A DNA stretch of 64,000 nucleotides from Cordia subcordata (taxonomy: Eukaryota > Streptophyta > Magnoliopsida > Boraginales > Cordiaceae), in the NCBI GenBank assembly GCA_028554755.1, contig JAPTOF010000007.1, positions 18,657,001 through 18,721,000 of the forward strand, written 5' to 3'. Shown one piece after another: positions 28,755-40,341 of the stretch. Under the pieces are notes generated by a model, which was not told where the DNA came from, ran no database searches, and saw only the letters and a list, made by a program, of their open reading frames with translations. Position numbers and translations under genes: made by a program. How positions within the stretch are numbered: position 1 is the stretch's first letter; every line of letters begins with the position of its first letter.

Positions 28755-30600
28755 GAGGGGAATTTCCGATGTACCTAAGCGAACTGAAAGCAATAATACG
28801 ACATATCATTAGTCAACCAGACAGTCAAAATAAGCATATCACATAAAAAATCCACGAATGAGATAGTGCATGAGCAGACAAGTAAAATTTTCATTGAGTT
28901 ATAGAACAGCAAATTCAACTTCAACACTCTTTCTCCCTGTATGGTCTCTCAGCACAGGATTATCAAACTTGAAGTAAAAATTGGAGTGTCTAGACCACTG
29001 ATAATTCAAAATCCTGTAAAAATATTGATGAAAGCCATATTATAAGTTTAGAAGGACAAAAGTAAGAAAGAATATCCAAAAGCAAAAGGCAAAGATTATT
29101 TTATGTCAGAAGGAATGCAATACTTATATTTCTACCACCATCAGAGCTAAGAAAGTTAAAAAAAAAACAGAAATGCTTAATTACAAGGAAGTGGAAACAT
29201 ATGCACAGAAAGAAAGATTGTAACACCTGAAAAAGAAAAAAGTAGAAGTGGCACCACAAAAGCAAGCCTTTTAGTAATTAAACATCTCTCCAATCATATT
29301 AAGCAATGCATATTAGTTATCCAGAGAGTGCAACAAAGTTCCAACCCCATTGTGGGCGCGGTGCAAGCAGCCACCTAACAACAATTCAATAATTTACTTA
29401 AGGAAGTCTTTTTCGAACAACAAAGCAAATCCAACAACATGATTCCATTCTATACATTTTCTGCATAAGCTAAAGGGTGAAGCAGTCAACTATAGCAGTT
29501 TCAAAAGTCAAAAACCTTTAGAGAGAGAACATCAATGGCTCAGCCGAATCCGAGGAGAGAATATGCATACATTCTAGCAAAACCAAGATAGGAAATGAAA
29601 ATAATGAACAGAGTTGGATTAGTTGGGGTTGTTTAACAACTCAATTGACATTTTATGCTGAGCTAAGCCAGTGAATTCATTATACAAATAAAAGAACTCT
29701 ACAAAATAGTGCAAAGCACTCATTATGCTAATCAGAAGACGCAAACTTTACAAAATCATCAAGAAACAGTAAAGATGTAATAACTTAAAATAAAAAAAAA
29801 TAAAAAATAAAAACTTTACAAGATGAGAATTATGTATATGTAAAAAAAAGCACTTGAATACCCAAAAAGAGATTCAATCAATTGAATCCACTTTAGGTTG
29901 TACTATATGCAACAGCTCACATTTTAAGTCTTGCCTTACATTTTCACTAGATTTGCGAAATAGAGAAAAGAATGCTGAAGTCGGAAAATCTTCGCAATTT
30001 TCATACAGATCTGTCATAAAACCTTCTTGCATTTGAACTAAACAAAACAATCAGAAAACACACACTTGTATACACGTACACCCACATGAAGAAACAACAC
30101 TTCTCCTCATTCCTGAATTCAACAACAACAACAACAACCACCCAAAACAAAGAAAGAAGGAAAGAAAGAAAGAAAAAGAAAGAAGAAAATGGAAAAAGAA
30201 ATACCTTTTTTCATAATTTTGGACTGAAATTTTTTCTTTTATCAAGAATGCTGAGGTGGAAAATGGAGACTGAAGCTTCTTTTTGTAGCTACTTCCATCT
30301 TAGAATTAAAGTCAGGCAACAACCCAGAACTGAAATTCAAAGCTGTGCTTAAGCAGCAGCTTGGCAACCTCATATTTATTTCCTTCTGCAGATCCAAAGT
30401 CCAACACCACTGAGCTTACTTGATTCAAAATGGAAGTTGAGCTTTGAAAAAAAAAAAATTTAAAAAGAAGGAAAAAAAACCAAGAATTGTTGAAAGAATT
30501 TTGTTGAAGTGTGAAGCAAATGAGAGAACTCACTCACAAGTATTCACTCTGGTCTTTTTTCTCAACTGAGAGTGAAGCAATGGCTACTGGGTGTTGTGCG
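28755..30600 (-). other. 5' leader region of the LRR-RLK gene
   Basis: No other gene is seen here. On the minus strand an acceptor-like CTTTCAG lies near 28785-28791, about 30 nt before the ATG. This suggests a leader intron reaching up to an untranslated first exon near 30350-30600. The exact donor is not resolved. Confidence 0.4.
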
Positions 30601-30668
30601 TGAGAGAGAGAGAGGGAGAGTAGGAGGAGGAGGGATGACCCAACTGCTTTAAATCGTGTATATTTTTT
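30601..30668 (-). promoter_or_regulatory. core promoter of the LRR-RLK gene
   Basis: On the minus strand, a TATA-like AAATATACACG (30656-30666) is followed about 40-60 nt later by a (CT)n tract (30602-30620), which is common in plant leaders. The predicted start of transcription is near 30630. Confidence 0.45.
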
Positions 30669-31734
30669 TTGGATGTACGAAGTTGTTTTTTTACAGGTAA
30701 TAATGAGGAGGGACCATGTTGTAATAATAACAGGGTATGCAAGATTTATCTATATAAATTCCATTTGCTAGATCCTACCTAAATTTTTTAGGGCAACTCC
30801 AATATTATTTTCCATTTTAGCTATTAATTCTAATTCCAACAACTTTTCTATTATTTTATACATTTGGGGAGTTAATCTTTTTTTCCCCCTATATTTTTAA
30901 GGGTTCTTTAATTTAATTTTATTCCAAAATTCTCTTTATTAAAATTTTAATTTTAACTTTTCTCCAACAGTCATCTTATTTAATTTCACTTTTAACATTT
31001 ATTATTTATTTACAATAGAATCAGTAAGTTAACATTAATATTAATAAAATGTTAGAATGATTGAATGATTAAATTTTGTCTCCCAGTTATGTTAGAAAAG
31101 TAAATAAATTAAAATATGATATTAAAATAAAAAAATAAAAGAATAAGTAATGTTATATTTTTAATTGAATTAATTTTTATTATATTGTAACTTGTTAAAA
31201 TAATTTTTACTAAACATATAGAACAAAATAGACATTTCATTTTATTTTTAATATAATTTTAACCAAGTACAAAAAAAAAATAATAACTATTTTATGAGTG
31301 TTCTACTTTAGATTTTATTCTTTTTTAAATAATAATTTCTTTTTAAATCATTCCATCGTATAAGTGTCAAAATGATACTTATAGACAATTTGTGAGAACT
31401 TTGAATATATTCTCATGTTATTATTCATAAGTGGAGAGAGAAGGATAAAGAGCACAAATGCTAGAAATTCAAAGTAGACCTTGACCCCATTCCCCACAGG
31501 ACCTTCGTGCATACCATTTGTCTTGCTTCTCTTGATTGATAGAAATTAGAACTACATAAAGCACCTATGCAAGTTAAAGATTTGTCAAAAGTTTTACCTC
31601 TCCTATACTATACGTAGGGTATGCATTTCAAAATTAATTAATAATTTGATATATATATTACTAATTTTCTTTTTTAGTATGACTAAATTAATCTTTTAGT
31701 TAAAAAAAATTCTAGATATACAAATATTTTTTAA

Positions 31735-31766
<32 letters not shown>

Positions 31767-32397
31767 AGCTCACCTCTTAATAATGATTTTGCCCTTGGAG
31801 CCAAAAGAGGTTTTGACCTCCGTTTGTCCCTCCCTATTTATTGAATCTATAATAAGATTGTAGCATGGATGTACATAATTTACGAGTAAAAATGTTATTT
31901 CGTTATATTATTATATTACGAGTAAGATCTAACCATTACTATGGTTATAAATTAGTCGTTAAATTTTAATGAAATCCCCCGGTTGTTATGTTCAAGGTGC
32001 AGGGTGGTTGAACCCATCTTAAGGATGATCCCTGTTAGGATAGGGAATGGTTGGCATTTACTTTGCCAGAGGTGGGGGCCGAAAGCGTAGTTGTTGCCAT
32101 TTAATTCTATGAGCATTGCATTCGCCAATCATGAATTAACTTTTAGAAGTTTCAACTTTGGAAACTCAAAATAATTAGTACGTAACGTGTCACATACATT
32201 ATAAACTCTAGTGAAAGTAAAACAATTAATTACTCTATTGTCATATTTATCCTTTTAAATTTTCTTTCATTATTTCATCTTGAGTATTAGCCTTACAATA
32301 ATATATATAACGTGGATGATGCTATTAAATTAGGGTAAAATAAGATATTAACAAAATAAGTCAAACTTGTAAAGAATCTCTTGGCCTCTACCATAAA
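30669..32397. other. intergenic DNA, no gene seen
   Basis: Very AT-rich. A MITE-like end (GGGCAACTCCAATATT) starts at 30791 without a visible partner. An (AT)n run covers 31735-31761. Nothing coding was found. Confidence 0.5.
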
Positions 32398-32910
32398 AAT
32401 CAATTAATTAATATGATGAGTGATCCAAAAATGTTATATGATGATCTTAAATATTGAGATTTTCTAATGTGGAACTTCTTTATATGCTGTAACATTACCT
32501 TACATGTGACTTGGAATAGTGCTTACACCACTTGATAGATGGATTGGATGGCCGTGTGACCCGAAATAGTTTGATGAGTTACCATGACCCGGAACAAAAC
32601 TTCGATTGTCGTGTGGCCCGGAGTGGGGTATGGACCACCAGGACCAAAACAAACGCAAGCCGACTGCTTGTAAGAATGGGTTACCACATGAACAGATGTG
32701 CATAATGAACTAGATTGATAGGTCACACGTCAACATGTGCGCTGCACAAGATTTGGACCAAAAGCCTAGCCATATCATGTGAAAAAATCACTGAGGTTCC
32801 ATAATAAAAACTAATTAATCAATGTGAGGAGTAGGCCAGGGCCTTTATACTGTGATCTTAAATCTTAAAATTTTCTAAAGTGAGACTTCTTTATATGTTG
32901 TAACAAAACT
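32398..32910. repeat. pair of about 105-bp direct repeats
   Basis: Copies at 32398-32502 and 32808-32910 share AATTAAT(C/T)AAT, TGATCTTAAAT, ATTTTCTAA and ACTTCTTTATATG followed by TTGTAACA. About 305 bp of less AT-rich DNA lies between. The layout suggests remnants of an LTR or similar repeat. The short frames on the minus strand between the copies have no recognisable similarity. Confidence 0.55.
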
Positions 32911-34158
32911 TAATTCCATTTGAAACACAAAGAAAAAACTAATAGGAAAAAATGAGTCTACATGTGTGTGTGTGTTTGTGTGTGAGTCAAGTTGCATTTT
33001 TCAAGTATTAGATTTTTGCTTTATGAATAAGAGAATCTAATGCTATATATTTTCACCCGGAAACAACAATCGATTTTATCAAATTGTTTTCAGTTCTTTC
33101 ATAAGCTCCTGTATTTCAATAACAACATGAAGGGATCTATCTTTCAAGTTATTTACAGCATATAAACTATTCCCTGTGTTTTCAATAATTTCAAATCTTG
33201 AAATTTAAGAAACATGAAGCTAAAATCAATGTTGCCCTAGCTAGGGCATAGATATCTTCTACTTTTTCATTATTAAGTGAATGTATGACAAATTCAAGAC
33301 TTTTACAATATATAGTTTGACGATTGTGTGAGTAGCATTTTAACTACTGAAAAGAATATTTTCTTAAAGTATTATAAAAATTATTTAAAAAAAATTAATC
33401 CAAACAAATTTTAAAGGGTGAAAAAGAAGTATGTCTCATCCAATTGTCATGAAGTTGATTACTACACCATGTGACAAGTTAATAAAGCCAAAAAAAGAGA
33501 GAGAAAAATTCCTCACTCCAGTGTACTTATAATGACAGGTAATTATATTCTAACATTTCATTTTCACGCTAACGAAGTTGGATTTTTAACAAGGTCAAAG
33601 GTCTGAAATTATTGTTTTGTTCCCTATAAAATATTAATCATACATTATTTTGAATAAAAAAATAGTCTACCTTTCAAAGGCGTGTTTTAAAATTCAAATT
33701 TGGAAGGGGAAAACATATATAATAATAATTGGTCAAAATTTTTTACGTTGCCTAGTCACGACCCTATACTTTGACTTGCATGTGTTCCCATGTAATCATG
33801 AAATGGACACAAAAAGGTGATAAGAAAAGGACGAAGGAACTTAGGTCTCATTCAATGGAATCAACCACTAAGAGATACTATTTTAAATTATTCTTTAAGT
33901 TGTAATTAAGGTTTATTGATTAAAATTAGTATGAGTTCAAGGAGTAACTTAAGCGATTTATGGGCTCAAATTTCATTAGAGACAGCGTTGGACATTGACT
34001 TTATTATTATTATTATTTTAAGTAAGCAAAAGCACAATAGTTTTATAAATTAAAAATAAAATGATATTTTTAAAGTATTTTTCTAAGTCAACATCAAGAT
34101 CTACAACCCAAAATAGGTCTGCTCATGATTCGACCACACTATTTCTCATGCATTATAA
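32911..34158. other. intergenic DNA, no gene seen
   Basis: AT-rich DNA with a short TG microsatellite near 32961-32984. No supported gene or element ends. Confidence 0.5.
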
Positions 34159-34374
34159 GGGTATGCTTACATTGGTTTTTTTCAAATAAAATTACTTGTT
34201 TTACGAAAAAAAAAAAAGCACTTTAATTTTCGAATAGGTATTTGAACTATTTTCCAAAAAATTTCAATTTTTTTTCTTTTTTGGTAAAGAACATAAATTT
34301 GAATTTCTCAAAAAATATTTTTTTTAAAAACTACACAAAAAGTGCTTTTTATAAAAACTAATCCACGCGAGTCC
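34159..34374. mobile_element. MITE, GGGC-TTTGGATTG family, copy 1
   Basis: The left end is GGGTATGCTTACATTGG; the right end, reverse-complemented, is GGACTCGCGTGGATTAG. The interior has A-runs and AAAAGTGCTTTTT-type blocks. Related copies lie at 37205-37409, 37697-37925 and 63608-63844. Confidence 0.55.
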
Positions 34375-34414
34375 TAAGAGTCCCAAGTATATAGATACTT
34401 TTTAGTTTTTTTTT

Positions 34415-34454
34415 TTGTGTGTGTTGTGTATATGTATATATGTATGTATGTATG

Positions 34455-34502
<48 letters not shown>
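34415..34502. repeat. compound (TG)n-(TATG)n-(TA)n microsatellite
   Basis: TGTGTG, then several TATG units, then an uninterrupted TA run of more than 20 units from about 34458. Confidence 0.92.
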
Positions 34503-34506
<4 letters not shown>

Positions 34507-35056
34507 TTCTCTTGTGCGATGCACGAGAAAGTCAAATATAATTTTGTGTATATGTGATGTGTAAAATAATTAAAATAAGTCTCAGTAGATTACAATATAA
34601 GTATCCAATAGTATAACAAAAGATAATTACACAATACATTAATTGAATTCATAATACATAATTTAAATAATGTAATACCCGTGTGATACACGAAAAAAAT
34701 GAGTATTTTTATGTTTTTATTATTGTTAATGGATAATTTTGACCATTGATGTGAAGGATAAAACATAAATATATTTTGACATATTAAATTTCCAACATTG
34801 ATATTGATTACAACTTTTATATTTTTATAAAATCTAATAATTTTGGAAAGAAAAATCATGAATGATATAGATTGATAAATTTTCATCATTTATTGACGAT
34901 CTTTTTAATGTAACAGATTAGTATTTTCTTTTTCAATGTATAGATTAATATTTTCTTTTTTAATTTACAACCGACACGCAACAGCATTATAAGAAAAGTA
35001 AAATTTGGAGGGAACGAATGTGGTTCAATAGTTTTTGCTTTATATATTAGTATAGA
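34502..35056 (-). mobile_element. Helitron-like element (555 bp)
   Basis: On the minus strand it starts TCTATACTAATATATAAAGC, the usual plant Helitron 5' end. It finishes with a 3' hairpin, CTTTCTCGTGC-AT-GCACAAGAGAAAG, then ACTA. An inner CGTGTATCACACGGG (about 34675-34695) resembles a second 3' terminus, so two elements may be nested. It is inserted next to AT-rich DNA. There is no Rep/helicase frame. The terminal CTAG is eroded. Confidence 0.6.
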
Positions 35057-35094
35057 TATGTATGCGCAAGTAATACTAGTCTCAAGATTTTAGT

Positions 35095-35109
35095 AATATA
35101 TATATATAC

Positions 35110-35157
<48 letters not shown>
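35095..35157. repeat. (TA)n microsatellite with TATG interruptions
   Basis: TA dinucleotide run of about 60 bp, with ACA and TG interruptions. Confidence 0.92.
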
Positions 35158-35480
35158 TATATAATAAAGCAAAATAAGCTGTAATTTCGTGCTATCAAGT
35201 GGCACTTTATTTGACAAGCTTTTCATAATTACTTATCAATTAAATATGCCCATTCTTAGGTTATTTTTTGTTTCCATCATTTAGTTAGTTCGATTTCTAT
35301 ATTAAATATTTTAATTTAATTAATATTAGACCCTTTTTTTATACATATCATCATTGTTTTATTAATTCTATAATATATAATTATTTCAATAACTATTTAA
35401 TAAGATGCAAAAACTCTATAGTTTGAATATATTCAATCATATATGTCGCTTTCTGTACATTACATAGGTATCACGCTAGT
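35150..35480 (+). mobile_element. Helitron-like element, plus strand (about 330 bp)
   Basis: It starts TACTATATAATAAAGC and ends GTATCACGCTAGT. These resemble the 5' TCTATA-AATAAAGC start and 3' CTAGT end of plant Helitrons. The 3' hairpin is decayed. Orientation is opposite to the 34502-35056 element. Confidence 0.48.
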
Positions 35481-36008
35481 ACATATATATTAAAAAAATA
35501 AAAGAAGGATGGTAAGAAAGAGAAAATATAGAGTAAGAACACAAAATTAATGAATTCAAGATTTCATTTTTTTTCTTTTAATTACTCCATGTTGGACTTG
35601 GAAAATGACGCGACGACAGAGAGAGAAAAAGGAATGAAGAAAAAAAGAAAGGGATAACGGCCAAGTTGGTCTCGTGCACCCATTTTGACTTCTCATGTAG
35701 AATTAAACGAAAGAGATATACACATGAAGTAGCACGCACGGCCAAAAAATTATTTTGCTTATTTGTTTAACACGTATTCTAAGGGGTAGAATGACTTATC
35801 TCCGTTTGTCTTATATATATGTAATGACAAATGAGATGATATATATCCATATTCCTCATAAGTCATAACTAATTAACAATGCATCTACTTCTAGGGTAGG
35901 AATTGGAATTTTTTTTGGCCTTTAGAAACATTTTCTCTTTCTCTTTCTTTTTTTCCTGGTCAAAACTCCGTAAGAATTGGAAAATTCTCATTTTGATATT
36001 CAAAAAAG
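35481..36008. other. intergenic DNA, no gene seen
   Basis: AT-rich sequence with a purine-rich stretch (35510-35650). No element ends or coding signals were recognised. Confidence 0.5.
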
Positions 36009-36450
36009 GATAAATTGCGCTAAATCCCTCAAAGTTTTGTCATATGTGTATAAATACTGTCTTATAGTTTCTAAATTAACTAATACCTTCTTTGTGTTTT
36101 TCAAAATTAGATAACAATTAGTCCTTCGGTCACATTTTATGTCAAAATTTAAAGTGTTTGTCATGCATGTGACGCAAATAGAATTTTTTGTTTAACAAAA
36201 AAAACTTATTTACATAGTATAATTGGACCCAACCTCCTATGCCATGCCGAAATGAATGCTACTCCCTATGCTTTGCGATAAGTGCATGATACTCGGCCTC
36301 CTTATTTTGAAAGATATCAAACATTTTGTTTTTCTGATAAAAAAATGCTAAAGGCAATACCAATGAAAGCGATTGTATTTTACTTTTGAAAAGCACAAGA
36401 AAAATATTAGATAGTTTCAAAATAACAACAAAGTATCGTGCAATTTATGA
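36009..36450. mobile_element. TIR element, MULE-like (about 440 bp)
   Basis: The left end is GATAAATTGCGCTAAATC; the right end, reverse-complemented, is TCATAAATTGCACGATAC. An inner block TTGTG(T/C)TTTTCAAAA is also inverted between the two halves. Related one-sided ends occur at 46136 and 49813. No target duplication could be fixed. Confidence 0.48.
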
Positions 36451-37204
36451 CAAATGATAGGGAATTGGGTGCTTTGACCCGATATAAAATTAAAAGTCTA
36501 TTAATTAATTAGTTTCAATATCTTTCCTTTTATGAAATCTTAAAAAAAACATAAAAACACAGAAAAGGCATATCTATTTAAATTTTCTGAAAGGCATGTC
36601 TATTTTAAAATTTTTTCCTGCTCTCTGCTGTTTATATAGAATTTTGTCAATGTACGGGAAAGTTCACACAATTTTAAATTGTCAATGGTGAAACACTGAA
36701 ACCAAACTTTTGGAGGAGAATACTAATCCAAAAAAAAAAAAAGCTTTTGGAGGAGAAATTTAAAAGTTTTAAGGGGCTAGAATGCAACTTGAACTAATCC
36801 TACTTAATTATTGACTACGATCACATCAGGATTCAGGACATATTTACCAACTACATAGTGAAACTGCTATGCACATGTCAAATGTTCAATTGTCAAATAG
36901 TGAAACTTCTATGCACATGTCAAACGGTCAATTGTCAAACTAAAATTTTCAGAGTTGAATATTTTCCTTGGTCATTGATTAAGCTTGATCTTTAGTGATT
37001 AATTTGCTTAGGTCTAATTTCCAATAGCCAAACCCTAGAACAATGTCGCTGTTAATATAATGAATAACTATAAAAATATTTTCTAACAATTTAAATTTTT
37101 TTAATAAAAATATTAGTGTATTTATTTATTGTATTAATAAACACAGTCATAACCGAATGCAATCTTGTAAAATACTTTGATTTTTGTTGCATAAAGACCA
37201 TTTT
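36451..37204. other. intergenic DNA, no gene seen
   Basis: AT-rich DNA. A short phrase, ATGCACATGTCAAA, is directly repeated at about 36870 and 36911. Nothing coding. Confidence 0.5.
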
Positions 37205-37409
37205 GGATCCGTTTGGGTCAACCTTTTCTAATGGGGAAAACACATTTTTTTTTTCAAAATATTTGGATTGATTTTTAAAAAGAACTAAAACTTTTACAAA
37301 AGTTCAAATTGACTTTTTTTTCCATGGGCTAGAGATTTGAACTTCTCAAAAAAGCACATTTTTAAAAAGTTATAAAACAAATAGTTCTTAAAAGCCAACA
37401 GACGAGCCC
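37205..37409. mobile_element. MITE, GGGC-TTTGGATTG family, copy 2
   Basis: Left end GGATCCGTTTGGGTCAAC; right end, reverse-complemented, GGGCTCGTCTGTTGGC. The A-run and T-run interior is like the other family members. Confidence 0.5.
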
Positions 37410-37696
37410 TTAATCCCCATAATGTCACTAGATTAGTCTTTAAAATTACTTAGCTTTAGCTAGTAAAATATCTTAAATCCGATTCTAAATACTAGATTCA
37501 AAAGAACATATAATATAAGTGTATTCTCCTAACTTATGCATGAAATAAAGGGCTAAGAATATTAGTCGACAGGAGTACGTATCGAAATATTTTCTTTTTT
37601 TTCTTTTTGGTTGTGTGCAGTGGGATTTTTTATTTTTTATTTTTTTGTTTGTGTTGTGTGTTGTTGGGGGGCTTTTAATTAGGCTATTCCCATTAA

Positions 37697-37925
37697 GGGC
37701 ATGTTTGGATTGATTTTTTTTTCAAGAAAAAAAATTTTTTTTTTCTGAAAAAGTTACATTAAATTTGTAATAAATATTTGATTTGACTTTAAAAAAAGCT
37801 GAAACTCTGAAAAAAGCTCAAATACGACTTTTTTTTAGAAACCAGAATTTTCAACTTCTCCAAAAATACTGTTTTTCAAAAGCTGTTAAAAAATACTTTT
37901 AAAAAAAGCCAATCCAAACGAGCCC
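37697..37925. mobile_element. MITE, GGGC-TTTGGATTG family, best copy
   Basis: Left end GGGCATGTTTGGATTG; right end, reverse-complemented, GGGCTCGTTTGGATTGG. The 229 bp in between is made of poly(A)/poly(T) blocks with AAAAGCTGAAA-like spacers. This is the clearest member of the family in the window. Confidence 0.68.
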
Positions 37926-37989
37926 TAAATGCAAATAAATTGGAAACAATAGTATTTTCGTATCTATATCTATATATATTAATAGTATA

Positions 37990-38274
37990 CTCCCTCTATG
38001 TCACAATATCAATCATTTTAGAGAGTTTTTTTGTCTCCAAATATTTGTCACTTTTCGAAATTTAAGAAAGTAATAATTTTTAATTTTCTATATTTACCCT
38101 TATTTTAATGCAGAAAGATAAAATAAACATAATTTAATACCAGATAAGGCAAAAAAAGAGAAAAGGATATTTTTGTCAAGTTATTATAAATTTATCAAAA
38201 AATAAGACTATTAATTAATTTTATTAGTCTAAACGTAAAAATTTTAAATAATTGATAAATTGAGATGGAGAGAG
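37990..38274. mobile_element. Stowaway-like MITE (285 bp)
   Basis: It starts CTCCCTCTATGTCACAAT and the right end, reverse-complemented, starts CTCTCTCCATCTCAAT. TA flanks both ends (37988-37989, 38275-38276), the Stowaway/Tc1-mariner target duplication. There is no coding capacity. Confidence 0.75.
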
Positions 38275-39500
38275 TATTATTTATCAGCCTTCTCTTTATC
38301 CAGCTACCTTCTATAGCATAGCAATAAATATGAGGGCGTTGGATGGGCCACATTACCTACCAATTTTCAGAAATGAAACAACGTATCGACGTGAAAAGTG
38401 TGTTAAGACATCAGAAAAAGTTTTGTTGAACGTTGTCACCGCGTGTTGAAACACCAGTCAGCTAAGCGGTAGGTTGTTGAGATTTTGACTCCTCTTCCGC
38501 ACCTGGCGTGATATCGTTAAATGTTAGGGGTATCGTGCATTTACGACAAAAAATTAATTATTTAGATATTTTGTCATTTTTTTTATGTGGCACTTATCAG
38601 TTTATGTCTTTTTTATTGTGTCAACGTTAGTTTTCTCTTTACGTGACTTTAGAATTCGAACATAACAATCACGCAGTCGTCACAAATTCAGTGGATTATA
38701 TTTTCTTTTTGTGCTAGTCCCCTGTGGTTTTCCTTTGTGCCAACATTAATCCTTTCACATTATCTTTTCGTCCAAATTTTAACGGCTCATAAAAATATAA
38801 AAAAAAAAACTAGCATTGACACAACGAGAAAACAAAAAGGGATTGAAAAAGTGCCACTTTAGAAGATAGGTAACGAAGCTATTAAAAGCAGTAAAGACAA
38901 ATTGTAAACCTTTAGAACAATTAACTCTAACAAAATTATGAAAGTATTCACAACTTAAATTGAGGTGTGGCTCCTCTTTGTATTTGACACATTGTTGTTG
39001 TCTTAATTACATCACTTGATTTTAGGAGATACCTTACACTTATAACAAATCATGCAAATATGGTATAATGTACTTAGTTGTTGAGATATGACTCCTCTGA
39101 CATATTTGGCAAACTATTACAGTCTCTCATATCGTACTGAATTTGAATTTGTTGGCAAAAGGTGATGAACTGTTAATATCTTTATGCACATGAAATTATT
39201 AGTAATCATTTTTTTCCGTCACAATTTTAGGTGCCACAACTATTAGTCTTGACCATAATGAGAACTACAACCATAATTGTTAGGGAAAGATATGATACAT
39301 GAATGATTTGTACTAACGGTTACGGGTTAGTTCAAATAATAATTCAAGTCATACCGAAATAATAATTCTGAAACTTTCTAAGGTTTTGGACTTATGGCGT
39401 AATCATCTTTTTATTTGAACTCTACAATATTTTAAATTTCGTTTGTAAACCTAAAGTTCTTGAGGTGCGACATAACATTGTCACTCTATTATCACTATGG
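38275..39500. other. intergenic DNA, no gene seen
   Basis: No coding region. A phrase around TGCCAC/TCGTGCATTTACG suggests one arm of a TIR repeat, but a partner was not found. Confidence 0.45.
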
Positions 39501-40242
39501 ATCGGTTGTGCAAAGAATTAAAAGTTATATGATCTTTCGATTCCACCAAAGACCTAGTGGTCAAATGGTATATATCTCTTATCCTTAGTATAAATGGTTT
39601 ATAAATCTATTTTTAATAGATGCATGTTGTAATAGATCTTTTGATTCCAAAATGTGCATAATCCTTTTCGTTTGTCTTACGTTTTGGCTCTTTATATTTA
39701 TTTTTGGTATGTTTCTCTATGCTGGCGTGTATACTCTACTTGCTACAAAACCAAATTGATAAAATACAAATAAATATATTAATTTTGTGTAATATGACAT
39801 AAGCTAATAATGAACTTCCTACTATTTTCTATAGGTGGAAAAGCTAACCACAAAATATAATAAATAACATTAAATAGCTAGAAACAATTGCGCCAATTTT
39901 CGCGTTATATATTTTTATTGCATGGTACGTGAATTTATTTTTTTCTTTCTATTTCTTCTTTCGTGAGAAAAAAATTCACTTTAGGTGTCAAAAACATTGA
40001 TATAACAGAACAGTCAAATACCTGCGTCACTTCAATCAGAAAAAAAAAAAAAAACTCAAAACCTTTGGCTTATTATGAATTAATACCCGTATCATTACTC
40101 GTAAGAACAATGTCAAAGCACTTATATCTCAGCAAGTTGTATAAACAATTTGTGCATATACCATAATAAAAAATTTCTTGCACACATGCATGAAGTTCCT
40201 ATGGTCCTAATAAACTATTTCCATGTGTTCTTGCCAGCACTC

Positions 40243-40250
40243 TATATAAA
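40243..40250 (+). promoter_or_regulatory. conserved TATA-like box in duplication copy A
   Basis: AGCACTCTATATAAACC matches a similar box at 47392-47399 in copy B. Both are followed by AAAGGCCCTTGACATGCAGAG. This looks like a core promoter, but no protein gene lies downstream. Confidence 0.4.
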
Positions 40251-40341
40251 CCTGCGAAGCAAAGGCCCTTGACATGCAGAGACGTGTTAAAATATATATA
40301 TGTTTTGAAGGAAATTAAACCCCACAAGTACATTGAACGGA

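Noticed and set aside
30791..31310. Possible MITE starting GGGCAACTCCAATATT
   Set aside because: Only one end seen; no inverted partner or target duplication.
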